The notes under the pieces are model-generated. The model was not told the DNA's origin. It saw nothing but the letters and a program-made list of their open reading frames with translations, and did no database searches. A stretch of DNA of 64,000 nt from Onthophagus taurus (lineage: Eukaryota; Arthropoda; Insecta; Coleoptera; Scarabaeidae), in assembly GCF_036711975.1 (NCBI RefSeq), contig NC_091973.1, positions 7,812,001 through 7,876,000 on the forward strand, in the 5' to 3' direction. Below, in pieces: positions 11,304 to 22,530 of this stretch; position 1 is the first letter of the stretch, and each line of letters starts with the position of its first letter. A program made the position numbers and the translations under genes.

Positions 11304-12322
11304 GTGATGCCGAATTCACCTTGGGAGCTTACGATTTCTTGGTCTCCAGCTTACAAGAAATCCTCGAACAAGTTGACAACAAACTGAATTCTATCAAGAT
11401 CAAGTCCACAAGAAACAATCCCAGAGCAGAGATGAAGATCACTCCAACAACAAGATCTACGAAGCTTTAGGAATTAACATCGAAGAACGTGAACAATTGG
11501 AAGGTTTGATTCATGTCAGACTTGCCAACGTTTTCCGTCACTTCCCAGTCAATAACTACACCGTTGACAGCATCACTGAAGTCGCCCGTCACTGGCATGA
11601 AGAATTGAGGAAGGGTCAAAAATTCAGCCTCTCCAAATGGACCATCAACCACGAAGCCGTTTTATCTGCTCCAACTGAATTGGGTCTCCCATACTCTTTG
11701 ACCGCCGCCACCCCAAGCCTTTTGAGTTTGGACGGAAAGATTCAAGCTGAAACAGCACCAGAATTCTGCAATGGAGAAACCCTTCGCGCACCAGAACACA
11801 TCAAGGCTAACGCTGAAATACGTGCCCTCTACGGTAACGAAATGCAAGGCAGCATCCGTTTCTACACTCCATTCGAACACCACGACTACGTTAGTGGATA
11901 CAACAAGAAAATGCAAGTTCATGTACCAGTTTCCGTTAAAGTTGAAGTTGATCTTAAGGACAACAAAATCTTCACCGACATCAAACCCTTGGAAGCTGAA
12001 CAAGACATCAAAATCTTCCATCACAGCACCCTCCCATACTGTGCTAATCATGATATCTTGTCTATCCAACCAGTTGAAACCACTCAAGGTTACACCGTCT
12101 TGCATGAACAAAAACCACAAGCGCAAGTCTTAGATTTCGGAAGAAAACACACTGGCATGCAATTCCAACTGCGTTATGAAACCGACCAAGAACGCTTCAA
12201 CTTGAACAGATTCCTTCACCGTGTTCAACGCAGAGGAGCCGTGCATCTCTTATTCAACGATGAAATCAAATACTCCAAAACCGAATTGTGGTACAGCGAT
12301 AACACTAGCCGTCTTAAAAGCA

Positions 12323-12540
12323 GTGATGAGCGGGTAGGTATTTCTAAAATGGGTATTTATCCGGGTATTTAGCCCGGCCCAGGGTAAATACTCAAACAGT
12401 GGGTATAAAAGTGATACCAGTAAAAATATATCGATTCCAATAAAAATGAAGAGGAAGACGAGGAATTGTCAACAATCAAAGACGTATTATCATTAGACGA
12501 ATCTGCCGTAATTTAGATTAGATCAAGTTATTATGATTAT
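12323..12540. mobile_element. Possible hAT transposon terminus
   Basis: Directly after the vitellogenin pseudogene breaks off, the sequence runs CAGTGATGAGCGGGTAGG, then several GGGTATTT repeats. Many hAT elements start with CAGTG followed by subterminal repeats. The partner end was not found and no transposase is recognisable, so this is a weak call. 12297-12322 is unassigned. Confidence 0.35.
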
Positions 12541-12559
12541 TATCACCAAGCAGCCCTCT

Positions 12560-13470
12560 GCGTCCATTGTTGAACATAGACCTTCCCTATTCTGTGCTGT
12601 TTGAATCCAATTGTTGTTCATTTTTTTGACGTCTACTTCGTCTGTTCGCTCGCGGTCTTCACTCAAGCAACCGTTTTGTCCACTGTTCATTCTTCATTCG
12701 CACGACATGACCCGTCCAGTTCCACTTAAGCTTTGCCACAATGTTGACCACATCATTTACGCCAGTTCTTCTTCGTAGGTCTTCATTTCGTATGTAGTCC
12801 CTCAGAGTTAGACCCAGGATCGACCTCTCCATCTATCTTTGCGCTACTTGGAACCTCCTGGCAGTGGTTACCGTTAATGTTAAAGTTTCGGAGCCTTATG
12901 TCATAACCGGAAACACGCATTGATTGAAAGCCTTTGAAATCCCTCCGTTTAGTTCGCTTGTTTGATTATCTCTCGATACACGAACCTCATAGCCAAGATA
13001 TACATAGCTGTGAACCCTCTCAATCTCATTATCCCCAATGTTGATGTTAGAGCTGGGAACAAAATTTATCATAAATTTTGATTTCTCCTTGTTGGTATTT
13101 AGCACGACTCTTGCACACACCTCCTTTAAGTCGTTCATCAATAGTTTAATCTCTCCAAGGCTATCAAATATAAGAACTATATCGTCCGCGTAGCGCAAAT
13201 TATTTAAGCATTTGCAATCAATGTTTATGCCTTTTTGGGTCCAATCCAGTTGTTTAAATGCACTCTGAGGACTGTGATGAACAATTTGAGTTCAACAGTG
13301 TCCCGCCTTGTTTTACTCACAATCAGTACTTTACTACTTTTACTCTCTTCAGTACTTTCATGCAACTTTACCGTCATTGTAGCATTCTTGTAGATGTTAT
13401 AAATAAGTTTGGTATGTCGATAAGCGACTCTGCATTCTTGAAGTGCTTGCAAAACTGCCATCAACTCAAT
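12560..13470 (-). mobile_element. RTE-type non-LTR retrotransposon fragment (reverse transcriptase C-terminal part)
   Basis: On the minus strand a reverse-transcriptase core reads NNLRYADDIVLI, followed by a thumb region with YVYLGYEV. Further down is a degraded stretch reading KWNWTGHVVRM (near 12690-12730), like the C-terminal W.GH..R motif of RTE/BovB proteins. Frames are broken by shifts and stops. Only the 3' half of the element is left and it is inactive. Confidence 0.75.
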
Positions 13471-16215
13471 TTAAATTAAATTTATAAATACCTCAAAATA
13501 CTCATCTTGGATAAACTGCGACCCAAAAATCGAGAATCTGATACGGTTAACGGCAGGGCAGTGGCATAAAACATGCTCAACCGTCTCTGCTTCCTCCGCA
13601 CATAGTCGGCATTCAACATCGTCGGCTAAACCCAACAAGTTGAGGTGTGCTTTTAATCGACAGTGCCCAGTAAAAACACCCATTAGAACTTTTATGCTAC
13701 TACGGGCAAGTCCTAAAATATTCCCGGGTTTGACAGTGGCGATGTTAATAAACACCTTAGCATGTCTCATTCCAGGAGAACTGGTCCACAGTAGGCGAAG
13801 TCTCTCTTCAGCCCACAGTCCAATCCTATATTTAGCCATCGCAAATGATACACCAACTGCTGGTTCCGGTCCCACAAACGCTTCAGCGCTGCCATCTCGT
13901 GCTAGCTTATCTGCCGCTTCATTGCCAGTAACACCAGAGTGACCCGGGACCCAGATCAGAGAGACTCTGTTATCACAACTCAGTGTGTTTAATGTTCTCT
14001 TACAATCATTAACCAGAGCCAACACCGTTTTCACGGCTTGCAGCGCCTGGAGAGCGGCTTGACTGTCTGAGAAAATTCGTACTGTCATGTTCTTCACCCC
14101 TCTTTCAAGAAGGATTTTAGCACCCATGTCAATAGCAAATACTTCCACCTGGAATACAGTACAGTACGTACCCAGGCTGTAGGCTTGCTTAATTCGAGGT
14201 GTCTGGCAGTATACTCCTGCTCCTACCCCTTCAGGCGTTTTTGATCCATCTGTGTACAAGCAAATGTCTGCCCGAACCAGAGAATTTTCATTTTCGATCC
14301 AGGACTGCCGCTCAGGCAGTACAATCTGGTATCGAGCATTAATCACTGATAGTGATACCGCCAAATCTGACGGCATTGATAGCACAGTATCAGTGCTTAT
14401 AATGTCTTCCGCAGCCCATTGGTAGGACATGTCGGAACAGTTTTGAGCATATTGCTTAAATCTGTAAATGGTTGTTCTAGCCACTTTCTCTATATGCAAA
14501 TGCAGAGGAGATAGGCCAAGCAGAACCTCCATTGCTAGAGTTGGCGTTGTGCCTATCGCACCAGAGATTGCCAATCCAGCTACTCCTTGAATTCGTGAAA
14601 GTTTACTGATAACTGAAGTCTGTCGGACTTTCCTATACCAGGCTGCTGCTCCGTATGTGATCATAGGTCTAACCACAGTCACATAGAGCCAGTACAGTCT
14701 TTCAGGGGTAAGACCCCAATTTTTTCCACAAAGACTGCGACAAGTCCAAAGGATAGTCTAGCTTTGTGCAAAACTCCCTGCAAATGTCCATTCCATGACA
14801 GGGTTTTGTCTAGGATTACTCCTAGATATTTGACTTCCTTTGAGAAAGGAATTTCTTCACCTTGGATAGTTGGGCGGATTAGTCCATCCAACTTTCGCTT
14901 CCTGGTGAAGGGTACAACAATTGTCTTTTGCGGGTTTATTGAGAGGTTCTATCCCTTACACCAAGCGCAAATGGTATCTAGGGTCACCTGGAGGACCTTA
15001 GATATCCTCGGCAAACAGGTTCCTTTGACCATAACGACAATGTCATCAGCATAAGCTTGTATTTCCACACCAACGGCTTCGACTATCGCAATCAGATCGT
15101 CAACTAGGAGGGACCAAAGCAGGGGAGATAACACCCCTCCCTGCGGGCAGCCACCTCCCGGCCTGAAGCGTATCGTATCACCGTGGAGTGAAGTAGAAAC
15201 TATTCTACTATCTAGCATATTGCGGATCCAACCCGCTATAGTTGCTTCCACTCCCCTGTCAAGAGCAGCTCTTTCAAGAGATTGTGGTATTGCGTTGTTG
15301 AACGCTCCCTCTATATCCAGAAACGCACAAACCAAGATTTCTTTATCCTGCAGCGTCCTGGATACTCTACCAACTAAGTTGTGTAAAGCCAATTCTGCTG
15401 ATTTTCCCGCTTGATAAGCATACTGGTGGCGACTCAGTGGACCAGATACCAATGGCACCGTACGGATATACCGTTCCAGAACTTTTTCAAGGGTTTTCAG
15501 CAGAAATGACGTTAAGCTGATGGGTCGAAAGGCATTAGGAGTAGGGACCGAACGGCCCGCTTTGGGTATGTAAGATACCCGTACCTTAGTCCATTCTGCC
15601 GGCACATATTTCCAGGCGACACTCGCTCTGAAAATTTTTACCAAAATTGGCAACAACAAAGACCTCCCCTGCTGTAACAAAGCAGGAAAGATATTGTCTT
15701 CTCCAGGCGATTTGAACGGCTTAAACGTTTGAATTGCCTGGTCCACGGATGTGTAAGTGACGACTTTTCTAGCCACACTCCAATCCGTATTTGAGGGGCG
15801 CTTTGCCTTGCAGGAATAGCCCGCTGTGGCATTATCGGCCCTCATCATCAGGCTTCCTGGGAAGTGAGTCTGCATGAGAAGCTCCAACGAGGCTCTGCTA
15901 GAGTCCGTAAAACTACCGTCAGGCCGCCTAAGTGAGCCCAGGGGTAGTGCCGGATCTCTAGCGAGAATCTTGTGAATTCTTGCACTGCTGGGTGTGTCTT
16001 TCACTCCCTCACAGAACCTTCTCCAAGACTCTCTTTTTGCCCTACGTATGTTTTTGGTGTAATTCGTTAGAGCTTGTTTATATTTCTCCCATTCACCTAA
16101 TGTCTTGGCCCGGTTGAAAAGCTTTCGGACCTCTATGTTTAGTGTTACTTCTGCTTTTAGTTTACACCTAGAACTAGAAAGTTTCGAATATAGTCTTGCA
16201 TCTTCAGACAGGTTT
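13471..16215 (-). mobile_element. I/LOA-like non-LTR retrotransposon: reverse transcriptase plus RNase H, nearly open
   Basis: The minus strand encodes a reverse transcriptase (14949-16004 and upstream) with PNAFRPISLTSFLLKTLEK, GCPQGGVLSPLLW and AYADDIVVM, and downstream an RNase H domain (13471-14682) with ICLYTDGSKT, IFSDSQAALQAL and WVPGHSGVTGNEAADKLA. All four acidic RNase H positions seem present. The C-terminus has CRLCAEEAETVEHVLCHCP, a CCHC-like knuckle. The frame is broken by one TAG near 14949 and one frameshift near 14700-14740. No endonuclease or ORF1 is left, so the copy is 5'-truncated near 16215. RNase H plus this layout suggests the I/LOA group. The few breaks suggest a fairly recent insertion. 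Confidence 0.85.
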
Positions 16216-16439
16216 TTATTTACCCGTATTGTATATACAACATTTCACAAGTATTAATATTTATTAGAATTGTTATTATTGCCTGTCAACAATCGAACAT
16301 TTGTATTCATTTAAATATTGTCATTTGAAACAGCCAGTCAACAAAAGATGGCGCTAATGTGAAATTAGAAATTGAAAGGATGTATTGATCCAATATTGAC
16401 GTCATTTTTTGGATTATAAATGAACAAAGGATATAGCAA

Positions 16440-16585
16440 TCAAATTATTTCAAACGCCGTTTTAAAAGAATGTGGTGCCATCTCTTATTTAATTGATTCA
16501 TTTAAATTTGTAATTTTGTCGAATAGATGGCGTTAATAAAAAAAATCTTGTTGAATGTAATTTAATTTGATTAAAAAATTAGTTT
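16440..16585 (+). repeat. Second copy of the ~140-bp dispersed repeat
   Basis: Matches 6775-6910 in the same orientation, sharing CTCTTATTTAATTGATTCAT and ATAGATGGCGTTAAT. It lies about 200 bases upstream of the S28 peptidase start. 16216-16440 and 16586-16781 hold no gene and probably include the peptidase promoter. Confidence 0.75.
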
Positions 16586-16781
16586 TTATTGGCCAGCTAT
16601 TATTACTGGTGTTTACATGATAGGCTAAAGTTACGTTAATATCATCGGTAAATGTAAATATTTTTTCATATTGGAATGCCGTTTTTTTTACATCAACTGG
16701 ATTGTTATCGTCTTAGTTCAAAAGTCATGATAACGCATTAGTGATCCAGTTAAAGAATAACCTTACGTGAACAAACAAACC

Positions 16782-18243
16782 ATGGTTATATTCTACACCT
16801 TATTCTTATTTTTAACCATACTTTTCAACGTTTCTAATGGAGAATATAAATTCCAAACGAAATATATTAATGTGCCCATCGATCATTTTAGGTAGGATTT
16901 TTTGCAAGAAATAGATTACTTTACTAAGCATTTTTGTTTTTAGTTTTGTTAAAAACGATGTTTATAAAATGAGATATTTAGTGAACGACAGTTATTGGCA
17001 GTCGGGAGGTCCAATTTTCTTTTATACTGGAAATGAAGGCCCAATCGACGTTTTTGCTCAAAACACCGGGTTTTTATGGGAAATTGCACCGAAATTTAAC
17101 GCTTACATCGTCTTCGCCGAACATAGATACTACGGGGAATCTCTTCCTTTCGGAAACACGTCTTTTTCATCACCAGAAAAGTTGGGTTATTTAAATTCTC
17201 CACAAGCATTGGCCGATTATGCTTATTTAATAAAAAACATCCAAGAAGATCTATCGCAAAAAAATGAAGGTTGGCGTTCCAAAGTGATTGCTTTTGGTGG
17301 CTCATACGGAGGAATGCTTTCTGCTTGGATGAGATTAAAGTATCCAGGATCTGTGTATGGAGCTTTAGCCTCCTCGGCCCCGATTTTTGAATTTAACGGC
17401 TTAACAAAATGTGATAAATTTAATCAAGTTTTAGCAAGTGTTTTCCAAACGGCTGATTACGAACCATTTTGTGTAACAAATATTAAAAAGACCTGGTCAA
17501 CTATTCGCGAATTAACCAACAACGACGATGGAAAATCCTGGCTTTCTTCAACTTTAAAACTTTGCAATCCTTTGAAATCGTCGGGTGATGTCAAAAAATT
17601 GATCGACTGGCTTAAAGATGTTTATGCAAATTTAGCCATGGTCAATTATCCTTATCCAACTAGTTTTTTAGCACCACTTCCCGCATATCCAGTCAAAGCG
17701 TTTTGTGAAAAGCTATCAAGAGAATATAACGGAAAACCTTTAATACAAGAATTAACCAAAGCTTTATCAGTTTACACAAATTACACTGGAACAACAAAAT
17801 GCGTAAATATCAACTCAACATCTTCAAACGTTGATGAAACAGCTTGGGATTATCAAGCATGCACAGAAATGATAATGCCAATGTGTGTCCAAGAAAACAA
17901 AATGTTCGAATCTTCCCCATGGAATTTCACCCAATACGCCGAAGATTGTTTCAAACAGTTTGGTGTTAAACCTTCAAGAGATGATTTAGCCATAATTGAA
18001 TATGGAGGAAGAGACGCTACATACACAAACGTTATTTTTACAAACGGCTTATTAGATCCTTGGTCAAGCGGAGGATTTTGGCCTTCAACATCAACTGCTT
18101 ACGCCATTTTAATTCCCAATGCCGCCCATCATTTAGAATTGAGAGCTAGCAATGCTAATGATCCCAATGAAGTTGTTTACGCCAGAAAACAAATCCAAGA
18201 TATTATTAGCGCTTGGATTACACCTTATTCAAAGTTTAAGTAA
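16782..18243 (+). CDS. S28 serine carboxypeptidase, lysosomal Pro-X carboxypeptidase-like, two exons
   Basis: CDS = join(16782..16891, 16944..18243), 469 codons plus stop. The small intron has GT..AG ends; the join makes a Ser codon and yields VPIDHFSFV, the usual S28 N-terminal motif. The start gives a hydrophobic signal peptide (MVIFYTLFLFLTILFNVSNG), so the enzyme is secreted, lumenal or lysosomal. S28 enzymes remove residues after proline from peptide ends. The catalytic triad is visible: Ser157 in GGSYGGML, Asp408 in NGLLDPWSSGG, and a His in AHHLELR (432/433). TGNEG and VFAEHRYYGESLPFGN are close to prolylcarboxypeptidase rather than to DPP7. Several Cys and NxS/T sites fit an extracytoplasmic glycoprotein. 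Insects use such enzymes in gut digestion as well as in lysosomes, so the exact role is open. AATAAA follows at 18336-18341. The gene appears intact. Confidence 0.95.
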
Positions 18244-18483
18244 TTTTATTAAATAATAATATAATAATGATCGTTCATTTTATTGTTTTAAGTGAGTCAT
18301 CAGAAAATAGGTTGTGATGATCTTTTTTTGTTGGTAATAAAATGAATTGTAAAGGAATTTTTTTTAATAAAAGAAATTAATTAATATTTTGTAATTTTTA
18401 TTACAACAAATTTTCCTAAAAACTTGAAAGCTTTCTAGAAACCTGAAAACCTAAACAACCCTGTTAGAAATGCGGTAGACAAC

Positions 18484-18880
18484 TCGTATGGATAGCAAGG
18501 TTGGGCGCGGGCCAACAACCTCGCCATATAAAAACACACCTGTTACCAAACCAAAACCAAGCCTCGGAACTAGGATTGATGTGCAGAGACGACTAAGGCG
18601 AGAGAAGGGACGAGACTTAAGAATATGGATGGCGACATGGAACGTGCGCATTCTTCTCAGAGCTGGAGTGCTGAGAAACCTAACATGGAGCTTCAAAAGT
18701 AGAACACTGGGAACAGCATTTGCGATTAAAAAGGCGAAGTAAGTCCACTGCCACAGTTCTTTGTGTGCATGTCCCAACTGATCAAGCACATAATCAGGAT
18801 AAGGATACATTTTATGACAAACTAGAATGAACCTATGAAGCCGCGCCACAACACGATGTAAATTCTGGGAGAAATACTTG
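18484..18880 (+). mobile_element. RTE-type endonuclease fragment
   Basis: Plus-strand reading gives IWMATWNVRILLRAGVLRNL, the typical start of the apurinic-type endonuclease of RTE/BovB elements. After frame breaks follows VLCVHVPTDQAHNQDKDTFY and then DKLE, another endonuclease block. No reverse transcriptase follows. It is a short decayed 5' coding fragment. 18881-19190 is purine-rich sequence in which I see no gene. Confidence 0.6.
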
Positions 18881-19589
18881 GCGGAATTTGCAGTGAGTAA
18901 GCGAATGATGAAAGGGTGAGGGAAAACTTCGTGAGAGAACTGCAAAGGAGATTGGAAGGAAACCGGAATAAGTAGTGAGTGAACGGCAATAAGCGGAGGC
19001 ATCCCACATAGTGAGGAGAAAGAAGCGGAAAAATAGAAGTAACAGAGGAGATGGAAGAGAGGAGAGAGGTAAGACAAATGTATGGAATGATAAAGGAGGA
19101 AAAGAGAGAGTTTTAGGCCAGAGCAGAGATATTTCTATAACTGGAAGAAACTGAAGTATGAAAAATCACAAGACACCAGGAGAATGCACTAAAACAAGAA
19201 TAGTCAGAGTTACTTCAGTTCAAGTTAGAGTCAGTTCCAGTTGATGGTAGAAATGAACAAGAGTTCCAGTTCCAGAACATGAGTGAGTTTACTCATGAGT
19301 TGAAGTTCCTAGAATGGAGTTCGATGGAAGATGAGAGTCCGGTAGAGTTTTTCCAGTGCAGTTCAGAGAAATACGCCAAAAATTAGGCAGAGCAGAAATG
19401 AATTAAACAATACTTTTTGGCTTGCTCGCGTAACTCAATGTCCACTAATAATGGAAAAGTATGTGTGCGAAAAGAAAAACTACAAAGAGCTTGTTAAGTA
19501 AACCAGAACAAGGTTATGTAAAAAAGTAGGGTGGCTAATTCGGACAATAGTTCTAAGGGTATAGTTTAAAGACTCTAGGACCCCGAGTT

Positions 19590-20875
19590 TCCTTATCTTT
19601 TTGCCCAGTAGCAAAAAGTAGCGTTGGTTATAATGAGGTGTCTGTAAGAGCTGTGCGTCATGAGATTACGAGCCTGTGATCTAGTATGACCAACTTTTAT
19701 AAAATTATAATGTAATTTTATAAAGGACTTTTTTATTGACCTCTTGTCTTGTTGTTTTACATTTATATTCAACTTTTTTATTTTTGTTTTTTGTATAATA
19801 ATTAGTTGGCGTGCCATAGACGCTACACTTACTTCCCCTACGAGAAAAGTAGTTCAGTACAGTTCTTTTCTGTATTAAGTCGGCATCAAAATGAGAGGTT
19901 ATGTCATCGTTAAAAATGAATGCTGGTTTCAGCAAGTCGAGGTTTATATTTATTTCTTTATTGTCTTTCAATATAACGAAAAATTTTGAATGTTTCTTAA
20001 TCACTCTGAAGGGACCTTCATACCTAGGAGACAAGGCAGGTTTAATACCACTGATTTTAACAAATACAAAGTTCGACCTGAACAATTCTTTGTGTATAAA
20101 AGGTTTTTGGCTAGAATGTAAGGTTGACTGAACTGGTTTAATGTCAGCAAAAGATGTTCTTAAACTTGATAATAATGGTTCAGTTTCAATTGATGGTTGG
20201 GTACGTATAAAGAATTCTCCCGGTAATCTGTGTGGCTGACCATAAATCAATTCAGAGGATGAACAACCTAAGACCTCCTTCAGAGATGATCTGAGACCAA
20301 GTAGTATTAAAGGTAAGTTATAGTTCCACCTAACCGAATTACCTCGGGCAATAATCGCTGATTTCAAAGTACCATGAAATCGTTCTATCATACCGTTGCT
20401 TTGTGGGTGATAAGCAAATGTGTGTATTTGATGAGTACCTAAAAGTAATTGGAGTTTTGAAAATAATAGTGATTCGAATTGTTCTTGATCGTGAGTGATT
20501 GTGGTAGGAATACCGGAACGGCTGAAGTAACGCCTAAAAAGAGTATCCGTAATAGAGGCTGCAGAGATATCTTCTAGAGGAAAAGCCTCTGGCCACCGTC
20601 TGAAACGCTCAATGGCCGTGAGCAGATAAGTACATTCAAGAGATGGAGCGAGTAGGCCAACAAAATCAATGTGTATGTGTTCAAACCGAACTGTTGGAAC
20701 TTTGATTTTGAGAATTGGCGATTTTGTATGCCTTTGTATTTTTACTTTCTGGCATTGCAAACATGATTTTGTCCAAATACGAATTTGTTTCGACATATGA
20801 GGCAATTTTGTTTTTATTAAATGAATGGTTGCTTGTATGCCAGGGTGAGATAAACCATGAAAGTGGTTTATTCAT
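19590..20875 (-). mobile_element. Ty3/gypsy retrotransposon fragment: integrase and start of 3' LTR
   Basis: The minus strand encodes the end of a gypsy-class Pol protein. HPGIQATIHLIKTKLPHMSK resembles the integrase zinc-finger region; the core has HIDFVG, then THDQEQFES, then MIERFHGTLKSAI, giving the DDE triad. A GPF/Y-like module (SPRYEGPFRVIK) follows. The frame is open to 19705. A purine tract (GGGGAAGTAAG) is followed at 19827, reading down, by TGTAGCG, a typical LTR start, so the 3' LTR overlaps the Pol C-terminus. The LTR lower end was not fixed and may lie as far down as about 19.2 kb. Protease, RT and 5' LTR are missing; the fragment is cut near 20875. Confidence 0.85.
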
Positions 20876-20899
20876 GTAAGTATAGCGACCTGATTGTTT

Positions 20900-22131
20900 T
20901 CCGCTCTCTCGTATTGAATCAAACAATATGTTAAATTCGGGGCAGTTTGGCTTCAGAAGGAAAAAATCAAGTTTTGAACGACGAGTGCCGTTGCGAGATT
21001 GTTTTGAAGCCAACAATTATTTACAAGCCGTATTTTACGATCTAACGAAGGCGTTTGACTGCGTGTCTCATGACTTACTTATTAACAAACTAAGTAATTT
21101 AATATAAAGGCGGATAAGGTACGCTTATAGAGTCGTACTTGACTGATAGACTTCAATTTACCAATCGTACATGGTGTCCCCCAGGGCTCAGTGCTGGGTC
21201 CACTTCTATTTTTAATTTTCGTCAAAGACCTGCTCAAAATCATTCCGAGGGATTCAAGTATGATTCTCTTTGCTGATGATACAGTAGCCACGGTTTGCGC
21301 GAATGATGCCGATACATTGCGCGATCATCACGAACTGGTTTCAAAAAAATAGACTCAGTATGAACGAGAGGCCAAGAGGCAAGCCTTAAATTTTTCCCTT
21401 AGACGTCTAGATACTTGCACGGCGCCTGTTAAATATCTGGGAATCTACCTTGACTCGGGCCTTACATGGGAATCACATGTTTCACATTTAATAAAAAAAC
21501 TGAATACCGCGAATTTTTGCAATTCGCACATTACGTGACTTGGCCCCTTTCCATGTACTGTTTGGTATATATTATGGTTATTTCTTTAGTCATGCCACCT
21601 ACTCCTTATTAGCTTGGGGTCATTCTGCCCATACTAATCGAATTTTTACAGCGCAGAGAAGATGCGTCAGAGTGATGGCAAACTTGGGATTCCAGGATTG
21701 CTGCAGAGTTAAAATGATTAAATTTGGACTGTTAACAATTCCATGCCTTTACATCTTCCACTGCCTTCTCTACATTAAAAATAACATTACCCAATATAAA
21801 ACGGTTAGTTCTGGCCATAACTATAATACGCGGGCGAATTACTAACTATTTTCGAACGGCGAGGGCGAGGGACGGTGTTAATTACGTGGGCATACAATTT
21901 TATAATGTCTTGCCAGATCGTGTCGTTTTAGAGACGAATTTGTTTAAACGTAAAATTAGGAATTATTTGAGAGAAAGCCTTCTATAGCGTGGAGGAATTT
22001 CTAAGTAATAACTTTGACGTGTGTCGCCCCTCGTATTTTGATTTTTGTTTCGTGATTTTGCTGTAGTTTCTATATAATTATACATGTGTCTGACTTGCGT
22101 CAATAAAGTATTATTATTATTATTATTGTAG
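20900..22131 (+). mobile_element. Jockey/CR1-like non-LTR retrotransposon fragment
   Basis: Broken plus-strand frames give successive reverse-transcriptase blocks: [59 protein letters not shown], then VKYLGIYLDSGLTWESHV. The 3' end is a TTA/ATT simple repeat at about 22109-22131, the usual tail of CR1/Jockey insertions. Many stops and frameshifts make it inactive. Its 5' end abuts the gypsy fragment. Confidence 0.82.
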
Positions 22132-22139
22132 TCACCTAC

Positions 22140-22425
22140 ACCTCTTTCCGCTTCCTGGCCATGAGTATGAAACGAGAAATAATAAATTATTTGTTTTTAA
22201 GCATCATTCCACAGTGAAGTGTTTTGTTAAATTATATAATAAACTGCCTACCTCCATTAATGCAGCAACTAAATATGAAAGTTTTAAAGAGGAGTTAAGG
22301 TTTTTTTAATAAATAAGGCGTATTACTCGCTATAGGAATACAAGGAGGTCTCACATGTTTGTAATATTTTATAGTTGTTTGTTAAGATGATGGACTGCTG
22401 GTTGAAATAAATTATTATTATTTAG
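22140..22425 (+). mobile_element. 3' tail of another Jockey/CR1-like element
   Basis: Reads as a degraded reverse-transcriptase C-terminus (a VKLYNKLPTSINAATKYESFK-like stretch in broken frames) followed by untranslated sequence that ends in TTATTATTATTT. Its coding content is short, so the family call is tentative. Confidence 0.5.
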
Positions 22426-22530
22426 ATTAGAGTTGAGAAGTGAGATCTTTGATCAAGAGAAGCCCGCTGCAAAAATGAGATTTGAAACACTTTGTAATTT
22501 CAATTAACTATTGTATTAATTGGAGAAGGC

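Larger units (their letters stand above)
7085..12296 (+). pseudogene. Vitellogenin pseudogene: inverted partial copy of exon 2
   Basis: On the plus strand this copies the segment of vitellogenin exon 2 that reads from about 5347 down to 2676 on the minus strand. Both ends break inside coding sequence, so there is no signal peptide, no 5' exon and no von Willebrand D domain. Similarity to the intact gene is very high. Disabling changes include an extra A in a homopolymer near 8033, in-frame stops near 9659 (TAG), 9990 (TAA) and 10104 (TGA), a ~10-bp deletion near 10347, a 1-bp deletion near 11376 and a 12-bp deletion near 12240. Three mobile elements split it at 7647-7912, 8058-9506 and 10486-11303, each flanked by duplicated vitellogenin sequence. 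It carries no trace of introns because it lies wholly within exon 2, so DNA-level duplication versus retrocopying cannot be told from intron loss alone. Confidence 0.96.

Noticed and set aside
18488-18742. Possible small host gene after the S28 peptidase
   Set aside because: The translation is the start of an RTE endonuclease; no host motif remains.
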